A stretch of DNA of 64,000 nucleotides from Alteromonas pelagimontana (GTDB lineage Bacteria; Pseudomonadota; Gammaproteobacteria; Enterobacterales; Alteromonadaceae): assembly GCF_002499975.2 (NCBI RefSeq), contig NZ_CP052766.1, positions 3,286,001 through 3,350,000 of the forward strand. Reading direction: 5' to 3'. Position numbers and translations under genes: made by a program. Numbering within the stretch: position 1 is the first letter of the stretch; every line of letters begins with the position of its first letter. Below the pieces are notes generated by a model. It was not told where the DNA came from. It made no database searches and saw only the letters and a program-made list of their open reading frames with translations. Positions 46,046-55,623 of this stretch are shown piece after piece.

Positions 46046-46308
46046 ATGCTTAAAAAAGAGACAGCCATTCTTTATGGTTTCGCGGAGGAGGATGCATGGT
46101 GCTCTCCTTATAAAGAGCACCATGCCGCAGCAAAATATCACGAATTATATAATGAGATCGCCGAACGGAGACGTTAATACCGACCTTTCTTCATATATGA
46201 TCACGCTAGCCCAGCTTTTCGTACGCCTCCTTATGAAGCGCGCTATGCTTATAAATCCGCTTCAAGCCATGATGCAGGCTTGACGTTTCATATCCCTCGA
46301 AAACAATG
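46046..46308 (+). pseudogene. Unrecognised ORF with an internal stop, beside IS982
   Basis: Starting at ATG 46046, a frame runs 43 codons (AILYGFAEEDAWCSPYKEHH, then AERRR), stops at TAA 46175-46177, then continues in the same frame for about 43 more codons (PPYEARYAYKSASSHDAG and HIPRKQ) to a TGA near 46308. The composition looks protein-like on both sides, which suggests a decayed gene, but I do not recognise it. From 45812 to 46045 I see nothing. A short (GTAGAA)3 repeat lies at 46321-46338. Confidence 0.35.
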
Positions 46309-46359
46309 ACTAGCTCTTAAGTAGAAGTAGAAGTAGAAGAAGAGGTAGGACATTAATGA

Positions 46360-47342
46360 ACCCCAATCCTGTTTAAGAAATTGAACTAAAAGCCTGTTCC
46401 AAGATCGGATCTTTCGACAAAGAAATGACCAAATCAACAAGGAACAGGCATGAAGAATCTAGTTGAATTATTTTGCGATGTCGATGACTTTTGCAAAGTG
46501 TTTATTCCCCAATGGCAAAAGCAGCTACTTGAAGACGGCACCAGAAGACGACGTGAGTGCCGTATGTCAATGAGTGAAATGATGACAATCATCATCGGTT
46601 TTCACATGTCACATCATCGCGATTTTAAGAATTATTACTCGAGATATGTAAGAGTATTTTATCGCAACGCATTTCCTGATCTGCTTAGTTACGCGCTTTT
46701 TAGAAGTGATGCCGCGAACAATTGTGCCCATGTGTGCCTACTTCAGTACTTTAAAGGGAAAGCCTACAGGCATTGAATTCATTGACTCTACCAGCCTAAA
46801 GGTTTGCCATAACATTCGCATACCTCGCCATAAAACCTTTGACGGGATAGCGCAAAGAGGAAAAGGAACAATGGGCTGGTTTTACGGCTTTAAACTACAC
46901 TTGATAGTGAACCATCTGGGTGAAATCGTGGCGGCAAAAGTGACGACGGGGAATGTCCATGACACAAAACCTGTCGAAGAATTAGCTCGACATTTACCCG
47001 ACAAGTTGTATGGCGATAAAGGGTATTTGAGCAAAGCATTAGAAGCTAATTTATTTGAGAAAGGCGTCAAACTTATCACCACGGTTCGCAAAAATATGAA
47101 AGCAAAAGCGATGTCTTTATGGGACAGAGCGATGCTATCGAAGCGCTTCATTATTGAAACTATCAACGACCAATTAAAGAACATTTCATACATTGAGCAC
47201 TCAAGGCATCGCAGTATAAATGGTTTTACACTCAATTTAATGGCTGGTCTGGTGGCTTATTGTCTTAAAGAAAACAAGCCATCCCTTAATATCAGTGACA
47301 TTGAGCGCAATGCGATGGTTGTTGCTTAAGCCGATCTGGGGT
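46360..47342 (+). mobile_element. IS982-family insertion sequence, 983 bp
   Basis: The ends read ACCCC at 46360 and GGGGT ending at 47342, with imperfect terminal inverted repeats (ACCCCA...TTAAG against ACCCCAGATCGGCTTAAG on the other strand). A 6-bp target duplication TAATGA flanks it at 46354-46359 and 47343-47348. Length, transposase type and ends fit IS982. Intact duplication and ends indicate fairly recent insertion. Confidence 0.8.
46450..47329 (+). pseudogene. IS982-family transposase, frameshifted
   Basis: Residues from two frames join into one IS982 transposase: the first part (MKNLVELFCDVDDFCKVFIP to FPDLLSY) lies in 46450-46776 and the rest (RFLEVMPRTIVPMCAYF, FIDSTSLKVC, LYGDKGYLSK, RFIIETINDQLKN) in the +1 frame up to 47329. 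The D-D-E residues are all present. The break is near 46700; the shift is +1, equivalent to losing two bases or gaining one, and is not the usual -1 programmed type. Confidence 0.82.
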
Positions 47343-47483
47343 TAATGAGTGAAATAGGAATGATTGAAACCATATCTAGCCGCTAACAACTGAAAAAAGT
47401 CAACTTAATCTCCTATGAGGTAAGTTACCGCAAAAAAAAGCTGAAAAAAATTGAACTTTTCAAAATAAGGGTCGTAAACTCAA

Positions 47484-47521
47484 TTGACCCCCTCATGTTT
47501 CTGTGGTTATTGGCGAGGTCA
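47484..47521 (+). promoter_or_regulatory. Shared receptor-promoter element, copy 2
   Basis: TTGACCC at 47484, TTATT at 47507-47511 (same offset as copy 1) and GGTCA at 47517-47521 (one base further). It lies 116 bp before the receptor ATG, against 123 bp in the first copy. Confidence 0.5.
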
Positions 47522-47599
47522 AAAAACCTTCACAAATAAGAAATCGTTTAAGCGACATATAACACACACTAGTTTAATAGTGGTCTAGGGAGACAATCC

Positions 47600-50578
47600 A
47601 TGTTTAAAGGTAATCAACTCAGTAAGTCTATACGTTACGCTATAGCAGTTAGCGCGATGTCCCCCTTATTGATAGCTGGTAATGTCAACGCACAGCAAGA
47701 TGAGCAATCAGCGGAAGAAAAAGTAGAAAAGATTCAGGTAACCGGTAGCCGCATTAGAAGTGCTAATGCCATGTCTACCAGCCCTATTGCAACTGTTGGC
47801 GAAATTGAAATTGAACAACAGCAACAGCCGGAGTTAGAGCAAATCATACGTTCTTTGCCCGGTGCAATGCCTGGAGATAACGGTAACGTTAACAATGGTT
47901 CAGGCGGCGGCGCCACCATTAACTTGCGTGGCTTAGGATCAAACAGGAACCTTGTGTTGATGAATGGTAAGCGTGTGGTGCCATTTAACACGTCAGGTAC
48001 TGTTGACACGTCTACTATTCCGACCGCACTGATCGATAGAATTGATATAGTAACTGGTGGTGCTTCGGCGGTTTATGGGTCTGATGCAATTTCTGGCGCT
48101 GTTAACATCATTCTTAAAGATGATTTTGAAGGCGTTGAGCTGGACATGTCACACTCGCGTACTAGCGAAGCAGATGCACAGACCAAAAACATGGCGTTCA
48201 CCTTGGGCGGTAACTTCGACAACGACAGAGGTAATGCTGTTGTTTCTGTAAGCTGGCTAAATCGTGATCCTCTATTACTCGGTGATCGTTCTTTAGGTAA
48301 TTATGGAATAGAAACAGCTTCCGGCGCAAACTACCAAAACTTTTTAGAGGGTATCGCTCCGACTCCGCCTTCTGATCCTACCTGTGGTGGTAGCACACCG
48401 AACGTCGTTGCCCCAGGTGGCGGCAGTGGAACCGGCATACCTACTCGTATGGGTATTGTGGGAACTCCAGCGGTAGCGGGTCAGTTTCGTGATGATGGGT
48501 CATTTGTCATCGGCGATGCGTGTAGCACGTATAACTTCAACCCGTTTAACTACTATCAAACCCCTGCTAAGAGATACAGTGCTACAGCAATGGCACATTA
48601 TGATTTGAGTGATAATCATACTGTTTACGGTACCTTTAACTTTACAAATACTTCTGTTGAAACTCAGATTGCACCGTCAGGAATCTTTGGTAGCGCGTTT
48701 TGGATCCCTGTAGCCAACCCTTATTTCTCCGATCAAGCGCGATCAGCCATTGTCGATGGCGCAAATGCTAATCTGGGTTCCTTAAATGACGGCTTAGACA
48801 CTTGGCGCGACGTAAATGGGAATGGCGTTGTGGACAGTGAGGACTATCTTTACATGTCTGTCAACCGCCGCACACCTGAGTTAGGTGCACGTTCAAGTAC
48901 TTTTAATACAGACCAGTTTCAAATTGTTGCTGGTATGGAAGGCTTCCTGACGGACTCATGGGCCTATGATATTTCGTTCCAACACGGTGAAACCAACAAA
49001 GTTAATCGTGACGCGGGTTACACGAACGTTGCAAACATTGCCAACGCCTTAGATGCGACCTCTACTGAAGAGTGTACTTCTGGCGGCGGTTGTGTACCGT
49101 TAAACGTATTTGGCGGCTTTGGAACTATCACTCCAGAAATGGCTGCTTATTCTTCTGCAACTGCGTTTGCAACCACTGAATATCAACAAAGAGTTTTTTC
49201 TGCAATTGTTGATGGACCGATCGAAGCAGTAGTATTACCGTGGGCTGATAACCCTCTCGCAATGAGCTTTGGTTACGAGTATCGCGAAGAAATTGCTTCT
49301 TTTAATCCAGATGAATGTTTGAAATTAGCTCCAGCTAGCTGTTTAGGTGGTGCCGGCGGTAACTCGTTACCTGTTGAAGGTTCGTTTAAAGTTAATGAAG
49401 TTTTTGGTGAAGGTAAATTACCTCTTGTTGAAGGCGCAGCACTGGCTGAAATTCTTGAGCTAGAATTCGGTTACCGCTATGCAACTTACGATACTGTAGG
49501 AAGTACTGATAGCTGGAAGTTAGGGTTAGCTTGGCGTCCAGTAGACGAGCTTTTAGTTCGTGTAATGAAGCAGAAAGCGACTCGTGCGCCAAATGTTGGT
49601 GAACTATATGCGCCATTGGTAACTGCATTGGATAATGCTGATATGGATCCATGTTCATCAGCTAATGCTGCCAACATTGATGCTACATTACGTACATTGT
49701 GTCTTTCTACAGGCATGAGTGAGTCACAGGTTGGTGCCGTAGACGACATTGTGTCAGGTCAGATTAATGTGTTATCCGGATCTAATCCTGATGCACTGCC
49801 TAATGAAGAGACAGCGAATACACTAACTGCTGGTATTGTATGGTCTCCTGAGTTTGAAGGTTTAGAGCGTACGCAGCTATCACTTGATTATTACGATATC
49901 GACGTCGATGGATATATTGGTGAAAATTCCCCTCAGGAAATTCTTGATGGTTGTTATGTACTAGGTAACGCTGATCAGTGTGCGCAGATTAACCGTATCG
50001 GGGGCGGATTAACCATTTCAGGATCTGGGGTAGAGGCTTATACCACAAATCTGTCTTGGTTGCGTACTCGCGGCTTAGAAATGTCGTTTAACGTTGGTTT
50101 AGACCTAGACGGCGCTGGTACGTTAGATTTCAGCGGTAATGTTAACCATTACTTGAAGGTAGAGCAGTTAAGCTCGTCGGTTAGTGAAGTTATTGATTGT
50201 AACGGATACTTTGGTGGCAACTGCGATCCTCAACATCAGACACGTGGAACTTTAAGAACGACTTGGAACTACGAAGATTACTCCGTTTCTCTTCTGTGGA
50301 GCTACCAAAGTTCGATAGAGCGTGAAGTTTCGCAACAGGCTGACACTTTTGCTCCGTTCCGTAAAATTGAGTCTTATAGCTACTTCGACTTGTTTACTAG
50401 CTATCATTTGAACGATTTTACCCGTCTTAGCTTTGGTGTAGATAATTTGTTCGACAAAGAGCCTCCTGTAGTTGGTGGAGAAGCAGCATCTACGTCGTAT
50501 AACAGCGGTAACACTTTCCCGGCATACTACGATGTACTAGGCCGTACATACAGATTTAGTGTTAATCTGCAGTTCTAA
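47600..50578 (+). CDS. TonB-dependent receptor (NicO/large TBDR type)
   Basis: A 992-residue outer-membrane receptor. Signal peptide then the TonB box-like region (EEKVEKIQVTGSRIRSANAM), plug (LRGLGSNRNLVLMNGKRVVP, GGASAVYGSDAISGAVNIIL) and a barrel ending RTYRFSVNLQF. This subtype is abundant in Alteromonadales and Caulobacter and often imports plant or algal oligosaccharides or nicotianamine-like compounds; the ligand here is unknown. The leader GGTCTAGGGAGACA before the ATG resembles that of the receptor at 42790. Confidence 0.9.
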   Translation: MFKGNQLSKSIRYAIAVSAMSPLLIAGNVNAQQDEQSAEEKVEKIQVTGSRIRSANAMSTSPIATVGEIEIEQQQQPELEQIIRSLPGAMPGDNGNVNNGSGGGATINLRGLGSNRNLVLMNGKRVVPFNTSGTVDTSTIPTALIDRIDIVTGGASAVYGSDAISGAVNIILKDDFEGVELDMSHSRTSEADAQTKNMAFTLGGNFDNDRGNAVVSVSWLNRDPLLLGDRSLGNYGIETASGANYQNFLEGIAPTPPSDPTCGGSTPNVVAPGGGSGTGIPTRMGIVGTPAVAGQFRDDGSFVIGDACSTYNFNPFNYYQTPAKRYSATAMAHYDLSDNHTVYGTFNFTNTSVETQIAPSGIFGSAFWIPVANPYFSDQARSAIVDGANANLGSLNDGLDTWRDVNGNGVVDSEDYLYMSVNRRTPELGARSSTFNTDQFQIVAGMEGFLTDSWAYDISFQHGETNKVNRDAGYTNVANIANALDATSTEECTSGGGCVPLNVFGGFGTITPEMAAYSSATAFATTEYQQRVFSAIVDGPIEAVVLPWADNPLAMSFGYEYREEIASFNPDECLKLAPASCLGGAGGNSLPVEGSFKVNEVFGEGKLPLVEGAALAEILELEFGYRYATYDTVGSTDSWKLGLAWRPVDELLVRVMKQKATRAPNVGELYAPLVTALDNADMDPCSSANAANIDATLRTLCLSTGMSESQVGAVDDIVSGQINVLSGSNPDALPNEETANTLTAGIVWSPEFEGLERTQLSLDYYDIDVDGYIGENSPQEILDGCYVLGNADQCAQINRIGGGLTISGSGVEAYTTNLSWLRTRGLEMSFNVGLDLDGAGTLDFSGNVNHYLKVEQLSSSVSEVIDCNGYFGGNCDPQHQTRGTLRTTWNYEDYSVSLLWSYQSSIEREVSQQADTFAPFRKIESYSYFDLFTSYHLNDFTRLSFGVDNLFDKEPPVVGGEAASTSYNSGNTFPAYYDVLGRTYRFSVNLQF

Positions 50579-50602
50579 TTAACCTGAAGTATGTAATTTT
50601 AA

Positions 50603-50631
50603 AACCTCCCGTTCATCGGGAGGTTTTTTAT
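50603..50631 (+). terminator. Intrinsic terminator
   Basis: Stem AACCTCCCG/CGGGAGGTT with loop TTCAT and a T-run, 25 bp after the receptor stop. Confidence 0.88.
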
Positions 50632-50642
50632 TTTCAGCCCTA

Positions 50643-51236
50643 AACCACCTACTTCAGTAGGTGGTTATCATTAATGTCAGGGCTTTGCCCGTATACCTAC
50701 CCATGTTAAATCTCCCTTTGATTTTTAGCGAAGTCAAAAAGGAAAATAACATGAGTAGATACGAGCAAGCATCGCACGTGTTTTGGCGATGTCAATATCA
50801 CATAGTCTGGACTCCGAAATACCGGTTCAGGATATTATCGAATAAATTAGGCAAAGATGTTTACAGGTGTATTCACGTCTACTGTCAGCAACTCGACTGC
50901 ATAGTGATGGAGTTGAACGTGCAGATAGACCATGTTCACCTAGTAGTAAAAATTCCTCCAAAGCTGTCGATATCAAACCTGATGGGTGCTTTAAAAGGCA
51001 AGATAGCTTTGAAACTATTCAATAAGTACCCACATTTGAGAAAGAACAAAATGTGGGGAAACCACTTCTGGCAACGAGGTTACTTTGTTGATTCAGTGGG
51101 AGTGAACGAAGAGATCATTAGACGTTATGTACGTCACCAGGAGAAGGTTGAAAGACAAGAGCAAGCTCAGCTCGCCCTAGAATAGAAGGCCCCCCTTTTA
51201 GGGGGTTCACACAAAGCCACCTTCTTTAGAAGGTGG
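50643..51236 (+). mobile_element. IS200/IS605-type element, tnpA only
   Basis: Bounded by two subterminal hairpins: left AACCACCTAC-TTCA-GTAGGTGGTT (50643-50666) and right CCACCTTC-TTTA-GAAGGTGG (51217-51236). The two hairpins share the CCACCT/AGGTGG core, as expected for ends recognised by one HUH transposase. A third stem (CCCCCT/AGGGGG near 51192-51205) follows tnpA and may be a terminator. There is no tnpB. Exact cleavage sites were not determined. Confidence 0.75.
50751..51185 (+). CDS. tnpA: IS200-type HUH transposase TnpA
   Basis: A 144-residue Y1 transposase: the HUH motif reads IDHVHLVVKI, the catalytic tyrosine lies in EIIRRYVRHQEK, and WRCQYHIVWTPKYRFRIL and GNHFWQRGYFVDSVG are family signatures. 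The ATG at 50751 follows AAGGAAAATAAC. The frame extends upstream to 50661, but that part is element-end sequence, not protein. It appears intact. Confidence 0.9.
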   Translation: MSRYEQASHVFWRCQYHIVWTPKYRFRILSNKLGKDVYRCIHVYCQQLDCIVMELNVQIDHVHLVVKIPPKLSISNLMGALKGKIALKLFNKYPHLRKNKMWGNHFWQRGYFVDSVGVNEEIIRRYVRHQEKVERQEQAQLALE

Positions 51237-51249
51237 ATTCTTTACTTGG

Positions 51250-51900
51250 TGCGCCGGGCACGGCGCATAAAGCCAAGATGGACACTCACACTTATCTTCG
51301 GGTTTTTAGAAGGCCACGAAGAAGCTCTTATCTTTACTGATAGCCGTAATTTACCAAGTGGCAGCAGATATGGCGGGTTGATACCGGTTATCTCAGGTGA
51401 TATAAAGTAAAGCGCGTCAAAGCCACGTAGCTATGTGTGCATAGAAAACGGAGAAATCGCAGCGGTGATTTCCATAGTGCCGCAGCCAATCGGCTATTCA
51501 CAGCAGGGGCTGTAAGTCTTTTATATATTGTCTTGCTTATCGTTTCTGTACTGTCTGCCAGCCAGGTCAGCGAGAAGGTGGTTCATCAGGCAAGATGACA
51601 GTCCGTTCGGGCAATGCTTGTTAGATTTCCCGCAGAAGTATATAGCGGGCGGATTGGCGCGTAAATTAAACGGTACCCATACATGGATAGTGTTTTCAGG
51701 GCTATTCCCATTACAGGAGTAGAGAAATTAACGAGCACACCGAATCGGCATGCATAGTCTCCTCACACTCAAATCTATTTATACCGAATCTTTGTGTTCG
51801 AACGTTCCATCAGCTAGTACGAACCGGTAAATCTTCGTTACATCTCTTTCGAAAACACCAAGAAAAGAGTTGGGGATGAAAAATATTCTACATCCCAAGG
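51250..51900. other. Decayed coding sequence, no intact gene
   Basis: About 650 bp with protein-like fragments broken by stops on the plus strand. For example IFGFLEGHEEALIFTDSRN, YGGLIPVISGDIK, ENGEIAAVISIVPQPIGYSQ and, later, LLDFPQKYIAGGLARKLNG with HTWIVFSGLFPLQE (in 51528-51722). They look like remains of one or two larger genes adjacent to the IS200 element. I do not recognise the original function. Confidence 0.4.
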
Positions 51901-52497
51901 TTACTGCGGCTCCATAGGCGTTTCGACTTTGGCCGGATAAGGCTGTAGTAACTCGCGAACCAGGCTGGTCAGTTCTTTCTGGATAGTAATGCTATCGTTT
52001 GCATCGAGTTCTGCACTTCCCACAGCACTGTAAATGAACGCGCCATCTTCAATAATATCAATCTGAAGGTTTTGATACTGACTCACTTGTTCACCCACAG
52101 GAACGCTAAAAATACTGCCCAGCGATATGCCGGTTGAACGTCCGAATACCCCGGTGCCAAGGCCGAAGCTTACTGACTTTCCATCTTCTTTGCTTGCGGT
52201 GGAAGGGAAAAAGCTAACTTCAACGTCAGCATTTTCTTTGCTGGCAGCTTGTAAGCCCTTGCTCTGAAGAATAGAGGTTATAGAAGACATCATATGATTT
52301 TCAATCGTGGCATTAACAGAGTTAAGCGGAGGTCGAACATAAAAGGTGTTAATAGCGGAAAAGTTGTGATCGTCACTTATCTCAATTTGCGGTTTGTTTG
52401 AGGCACACCCAACCACCAAGCCGCAGGAGAGAAAGGCAACAAAGAGTAATAGTCGAGCATGTAAGCGTGTTTTTTGTAATAGCATAACTTTAGACAA
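51901..52497 (-). CDS. DUF4136-type lipoprotein
   Basis: A 198-residue lipoprotein with lipobox VVGC (SCGLVVGCAS) after a hydrophobic helix. The remainder contains FSAINTFYVRPP, IENHMMSSITSILQSKGLQA and a C-terminal SVGSAELDANDS-like stretch, as in DUF4136. Probably anchored in the outer membrane; function unknown. An internal ATG at codon 5 is an alternative start. Confidence 0.75.
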   Translation of the reverse strand: MSKVMLLQKTRLHARLLLFVAFLSCGLVVGCASNKPQIEISDDHNFSAINTFYVRPPLNSVNATIENHMMSSITSILQSKGLQAASKENADVEVSFFPSTASKEDGKSVSFGLGTGVFGRSTGISLGSIFSVPVGEQVSQYQNLQIDIIEDGAFIYSAVGSAELDANDSITIQKELTSLVRELLQPYPAKVETPMEPQ

Positions 52498-52726
52498 TAA
52501 TAATTAGTCTTCCTTTTAACGGCCACAACCGGTAATACGGATCGGTTTTTACCTGTAATATCTCTATTTTTAAAGACTGTAAAAAAAGTAACAAAACAGG
52601 TTCGTGACCATTGCAAGTAAAGTATTAATGAAGGATATTAAGCAACCGGTTGATCGGTTTCTGTCATATAACAATCATCGGCCGCTCGTGTAATTCGCTA
52701 CCATTTCGCTATTAGAAACGGTATTC

Positions 52727-53152
52727 ATGAATGACCAACTAGTAAGAAATATCCAGCTTACGGGCGCGATAGTCATTGGCCTTGGGTCAATATTGGGAAC
52801 AGGAGCCTACGTAATTGTAGGGATGAGTGCTTCAATCGCCGGAGACGCGTTGATCTGGTGAATTGCTATTGCTGCTTTAGGCAATAGGTTTTCATCCGCC
52901 TAGCAGGCTGTCGCCCATCCTGTAAGTGGTGGAACTTACGAGTACGAATATCACTTTTGAATCCGGCAAGTGGTAAAATAGCGGGCGCTCTTTTTATTAT
53001 CGTCAAAACTGCATCAGAGGCAACTGCAGCGTTGGCTGTCGCCGGATACATCAATAGCTATGTCGGTATGCCGCAATGGCTTGCTAAATTCAATGCAATA
53101 CTACTTTCATTGTTCACCACACTCATTTTAGCTGAAAAACGCAATATATGCT
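52727..53152 (+). pseudogene. Amino acid permease (APC family) remnant
   Basis: Begins MNDQLVRNIQLTGAIVIGLG and continues SILGTGAYVIVGMSASIAG, the N-terminal region of an APC-type transporter. After 44 codons it is stopped by TGA (52859-52861), then shows further stops and a final open part with TASEATAALAVAGYINSYVG. It is heavily degraded and shorter than the 450-500 residues of a working permease. Confidence 0.8.
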
Positions 53153-53291
53153 GAATTGTTCTTAACTGACATTAGCGACGAGTAAAAAAGATAAGCATAT
53201 TAAACGGATTCGCAATAGTCCTGATGTTTCCTTTGTTACAAAGTTTAACAAACTGTTAATTCATGAGCTTTATGACCTGGAACACGCCTTA

Positions 53292-54443
53292 ATGCCTACA
53301 GCGAAGACTATAGTAACTATAAAAAAAATCTCTCAGCATATATTTCTGTTTATATCACTTTTAACAATAGTTGCGTGCAGCACTAAAACGGAAGAGTTTG
53401 CTGGAAGCAAAAGCACAGCGTCAACTATTCCTCCCTTACGCTTTGACAATCCTGTTATCAAGTACGACACCGAGGATCCAACCAACAAGGTGGGTAAAAT
53501 TATATATACAGCGGATCCTGCAACTATGGTTGTGAATGACACTGTGTACCTGTATACAACGCACGACGAGCAGCATGTAGATGGCAATGATTATCGCATG
53601 TACGACTACCGCTTATGGACAAGTACGGACATGATGACTTGGGAAAATAAAGGCGCCGTATTTCGTTATTCTGACTTTGATTGGGCCCGGGGGGACAGCA
53701 AGACAGGCAACGCTTATGCGCATCACGTAATACACCGAAAAGATGAATCAGGAGTCTCCAGGTATTACTTTTATGCCACAGTGGAAGGTGGGCAGTCGGA
53801 AGGGAAGTTTGGCTTTGCAATTGGCGTAGCCGTATCAGATAACCCTGAAGGACCATTTGAAGACCCGCGTGGTATGCCAATGATTTTACTTGAAGATACC
53901 GCTGAATATAAAGATCACACCTGGCGTAATATTGACCCAGCTGTTTTCATTGATAACGATGGCCGAGCCTACCTTTATTGGGGGAATCAGCAGCTATGGT
54001 GGGTTGAGCTTGAAGCCGATTTAATACATCTGAAAGGTGAAATCTACACGTTGGACTCAGATGGAACAATGCAAAACCGTGACACAAGTCAGGTCCAAAT
54101 TCATGCTGTGAATACTTTGCCTAACTTTGAGGAAGCGCCATACGTTTCACAACACAATGGCCTGTATTATCTGGTGTATGCTGCGGGATTTCCGGAAAGT
54201 ATCGCCTATGCGACTAGCGCCTCTGCTACCGGACCCTGGCAATACCGGGGAATAATTATGGAGCCGCTTCCTGGCACTACTACCATTCACCCCGCCATGT
54301 TTGATTTCAAGGACAACACCTATCTTGCATATCACAACGCCGATCTCCCTGACGGCGGCAGCTACAGAAGATCGGTTGCTGTGGACACTGTGCACTTCAA
54401 TGAAGATGGCACCATTAAACCCATTATCCGAACATCGAAATAA
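53292..54443 (+). CDS. GH43-family glycoside hydrolase, lipoprotein
   Basis: 383 residues with a lipoprotein signal peptide (lipobox IVAC, C29) and a five-bladed beta-propeller catalytic domain. Putative catalytic residues: base D75 (YTADPATMV), pKa modulator D215 (WRNIDPAVFI) and acid E281 (FEEAPYV). GH43 enzymes act on arabinan, xylan or related side chains. It lies 92 bp before an esterase gene. Substrate and subfamily are not determined. Probably periplasmic or outer-membrane anchored. Confidence 0.85.
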   Translation: MPTAKTIVTIKKISQHIFLFISLLTIVACSTKTEEFAGSKSTASTIPPLRFDNPVIKYDTEDPTNKVGKIIYTADPATMVVNDTVYLYTTHDEQHVDGNDYRMYDYRLWTSTDMMTWENKGAVFRYSDFDWARGDSKTGNAYAHHVIHRKDESGVSRYYFYATVEGGQSEGKFGFAIGVAVSDNPEGPFEDPRGMPMILLEDTAEYKDHTWRNIDPAVFIDNDGRAYLYWGNQQLWWVELEADLIHLKGEIYTLDSDGTMQNRDTSQVQIHAVNTLPNFEEAPYVSQHNGLYYLVYAAGFPESIAYATSASATGPWQYRGIIMEPLPGTTTIHPAMFDFKDNTYLAYHNADLPDGGSYRRSVAVDTVHFNEDGTIKPIIRTSK

Positions 54444-54535
54444 TAGCAGTCAATGGCGAGTTCGGCGTAAGTTCAGCCGGAATCTTGGCTTGCATGCCCA
54501 AACTCTTTGTCCAGACGATATAGTAAGGAAATTAT

Positions 54536-55576
54536 ATGAAAAAGCTTAATCAAAGAAGTCACGCATGGGCCCAACTCGGCGCTTCCTCTTCAACAGTTAA
54601 ACAGCATTTGGTGAAAGGACAGATGCATTCCAAACCTAGAGCCGCCCGGTCAGCCATACTTCGGGTAACCTTGCTGATAGCCGCTTGCTTGTTTGGTGCT
54701 CGAACTTTGGCGCAGACAGACGATGCTATGACCCCGATTCCAACCCCCGACCAGCCGAATGCCATCGAAATTGGTACCGCGCCACTTCCTGGGGCTCAAA
54801 CTTTAGAGGCGTGGCATTCTCAGTATGGTAGTCGTTTTGTCAGGAATGTTACAGTTGCCACACTCACCCCTTTCTTGCCAGATCCGGCTAACGCTATCGG
54901 CGCGGCGGTCATAGTTGCACCCGGTGGAGGATTTCGCACACTGTCGATGGAAAACGAAGGGTGGGATGTTGCCCGCGCATTGGCCGAGAAAGGCATTGCC
55001 GCATTTGTTCTTAAGTATCGTTTGAACCAGACACCCAGTGACATGACTGAATTTAAACGAGCGATGGATGAGATGTTTTCAGACACTGGCCGGCGGCCGC
55101 CACGTCCTGAACCAAAGCAGATGAAAACCCGCCTTGCGCCCCAGATTGAAGACTCTCGCGCCGCCTTTGCTATGATCCGGGCTCGTGCAGCCGAATGGAA
55201 AATTGATACAGACCGTATTGGCATGATAGGTTTCTCTGCTGGCGCCATGCTCACCATGGCCACTGCCCTTGTAGGTGAAGACGCCAAACCCGCATTTATT
55301 GGCAACATCTACGGCCCGTTAACGGCGGTAGCAGTGCCAGACGACGCGCCTCCACTTTTTGTTGCGCTTGCCGCAGATGATCCTTTCTTCGCCAACAGTG
55401 AATTTGGCCTGATTGAGAACTGGCACGCTGCTGAAAAACCGGTGGAGTTTCACTTTTACGAGCAGGGTGGTCACGGCTTCGGTATGTATTCGAAGGAAAC
55501 CACTAGTACCGGCTGGTTTAGCGCTTTTACTAGCTGGTTGACCATGCACGAAATGCTGAAGTCCAAAGCGGGGTAG
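54536..55576 (+). CDS. Alpha/beta-hydrolase (acetyl xylan esterase-like)
   Basis: 346 residues. The N-terminal 60 carry a basic stretch and one hydrophobic segment (LLIAACLFGARTLA), probably a signal peptide. The catalytic triad is visible: nucleophile S234 in GFSAG, acid D281 or D282, base H313 in GGHGF, with the oxyanion loop APGGGF. It resembles esterases often annotated as endo-xylanase B-like or acetyl esterases. With the adjacent GH43 it suggests deacetylation of a decorated polysaccharide. An internal ATG at codon 30 is an alternative start. Confidence 0.8.
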   Translation: MKKLNQRSHAWAQLGASSSTVKQHLVKGQMHSKPRAARSAILRVTLLIAACLFGARTLAQTDDAMTPIPTPDQPNAIEIGTAPLPGAQTLEAWHSQYGSRFVRNVTVATLTPFLPDPANAIGAAVIVAPGGGFRTLSMENEGWDVARALAEKGIAAFVLKYRLNQTPSDMTEFKRAMDEMFSDTGRRPPRPEPKQMKTRLAPQIEDSRAAFAMIRARAAEWKIDTDRIGMIGFSAGAMLTMATALVGEDAKPAFIGNIYGPLTAVAVPDDAPPLFVALAADDPFFANSEFGLIENWHAAEKPVEFHFYEQGGHGFGMYSKETTSTGWFSAFTSWLTMHEMLKSKAG

Positions 55577-55623
55577 CGGCTAGATATAGCTAGCTGTCTT
55601 CGCAACGACGTCTTTACCATGGC

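Noticed and set aside
46321..46350. GTAGAA repeats as the start of a CRISPR array.
   Set aside because: Only a short simple-sequence tract of 6-bp units without spacers.
46690..46780. Programmed frameshifting as explanation of the split IS982 transposase.
   Set aside because: The shift is +1 and IS982 transposases are normally single ORFs; no typical A6G/A7 slippery site is present. An indel is simpler.
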